A stretch of 64,000 nucleotides of DNA, taken from assembly GCA_039621445.1 (NCBI GenBank), contig CP154954.1:48091847-48155846 (forward strand), read 5' to 3'. The notes under the pieces are model-generated. The model saw only the letters and a program-made list of their open reading frames with translations. It made no database searches and was not told the DNA's origin. Positions 63,847 to 64,000 of the stretch are shown here, one piece after another. The stretch comes from Euglena gracilis. Taxonomy: Eukaryota; Euglenida; Euglenophyceae; Euglenales. Both the position numbers and the translations under genes were made by a program. The first letter of the stretch is position 1. Each line of letters starts with the position of its first letter.

Positions 63847-63963
63847 GCCGAGGAGTGGCGGGCCCAGCAGGAGGCGCTGCTGCAGCAGGTGCGGGACCTG
63901 GAGCGGGCGCTGGAGCGGACGTCGCTGCAGATGCTGGAGCTGAACCCGACGACGGAGCAGCAG
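63847..63963 (+). CDS. coiled-coil exon at the window edge
   Basis: The frame EEWRAQQEALLQQVRDLERA, LERTSLQMLELNPTTEQQ ends CAGCAG|GTGGGC. The start is uncertain: several AGs, with an Ala run (GCC repeats) upstream in the same frame. The gene continues beyond the window. Confidence 0.55.
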
Positions 63964-64000
63964 GTGGGCCCCTCCCACTGCCCTGGCACCCCGGACGCAT

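Overview
The window is eukaryotic nuclear DNA. It has no bacterial-style operons, and long open frames occur only in GC-rich blocks. The plausible coding is a series of short exons (30-300 bases), many bounded by AG and GT in compatible phases, separated by kilobase-scale introns full of C/G runs, microsatellites and inverted-repeat elements. No tRNA, rRNA or housekeeping gene was recognised that would fix the taxon. An intron-rich, repeat-rich protist or alga is my guess, at low confidence.

Layout. (1) About 0.4-21 kb, minus strand: exons that together look like one RNA-processing protein. They include a helix resembling the end of an RNA polymerase II CTD-interacting (RPR/CID) domain, proline-rich exons, charged coiled-coil pieces, an unmistakable Arg-Ser exon at 6.3-6.5 kb, and two candidate C-terminal exons at 1.6-1.8 kb and 0.4-0.5 kb. 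Several neighbouring exons join in phase. (2) About 21-23 kb, plus strand: weaker exons of ordinary composition. (3) About 22.8-64 kb, plus strand: more than 45 exons rich in Ala, Glu, Arg, Leu and Gln, encoding long coiled coil. Its core is a 13.4-kb tandem array (34.18-47.58 kb) of a ~1.15-kb unit. Each unit carries two coiled-coil exons (A and B), in 11 copies. One copy has a nonsense change plus a frameshift. The coiled-coil exons may be one giant gene or two: there is a possible stop at 48,061 and a well-placed ATG at 48,863. Molecular role unknown.

Mobile DNA is abundant. Several short non-autonomous elements start CAGG and end CCTG, and have 8-bp target duplications that can be read directly (hAT-like). 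A second set of foldback elements has TGGCA...TGCCA ends and sits in TA-rich microsatellites. A 2.49-kb element at 60,340-62,831 has long near-identical inverted ends and ten perfect copies of the palindrome GCGG-N4-CCGC arranged on both sides of a central coding-like region. It is the best candidate for something undescribed.

Caution: 9.8-11.8 kb is a strongly purine-biased partial copy of the adjacent 11.8-13.6 kb, and some array copies show bursts of changes to G. Both could be sequencing or assembly artefacts. All exon limits were read by eye; no gene model is complete.
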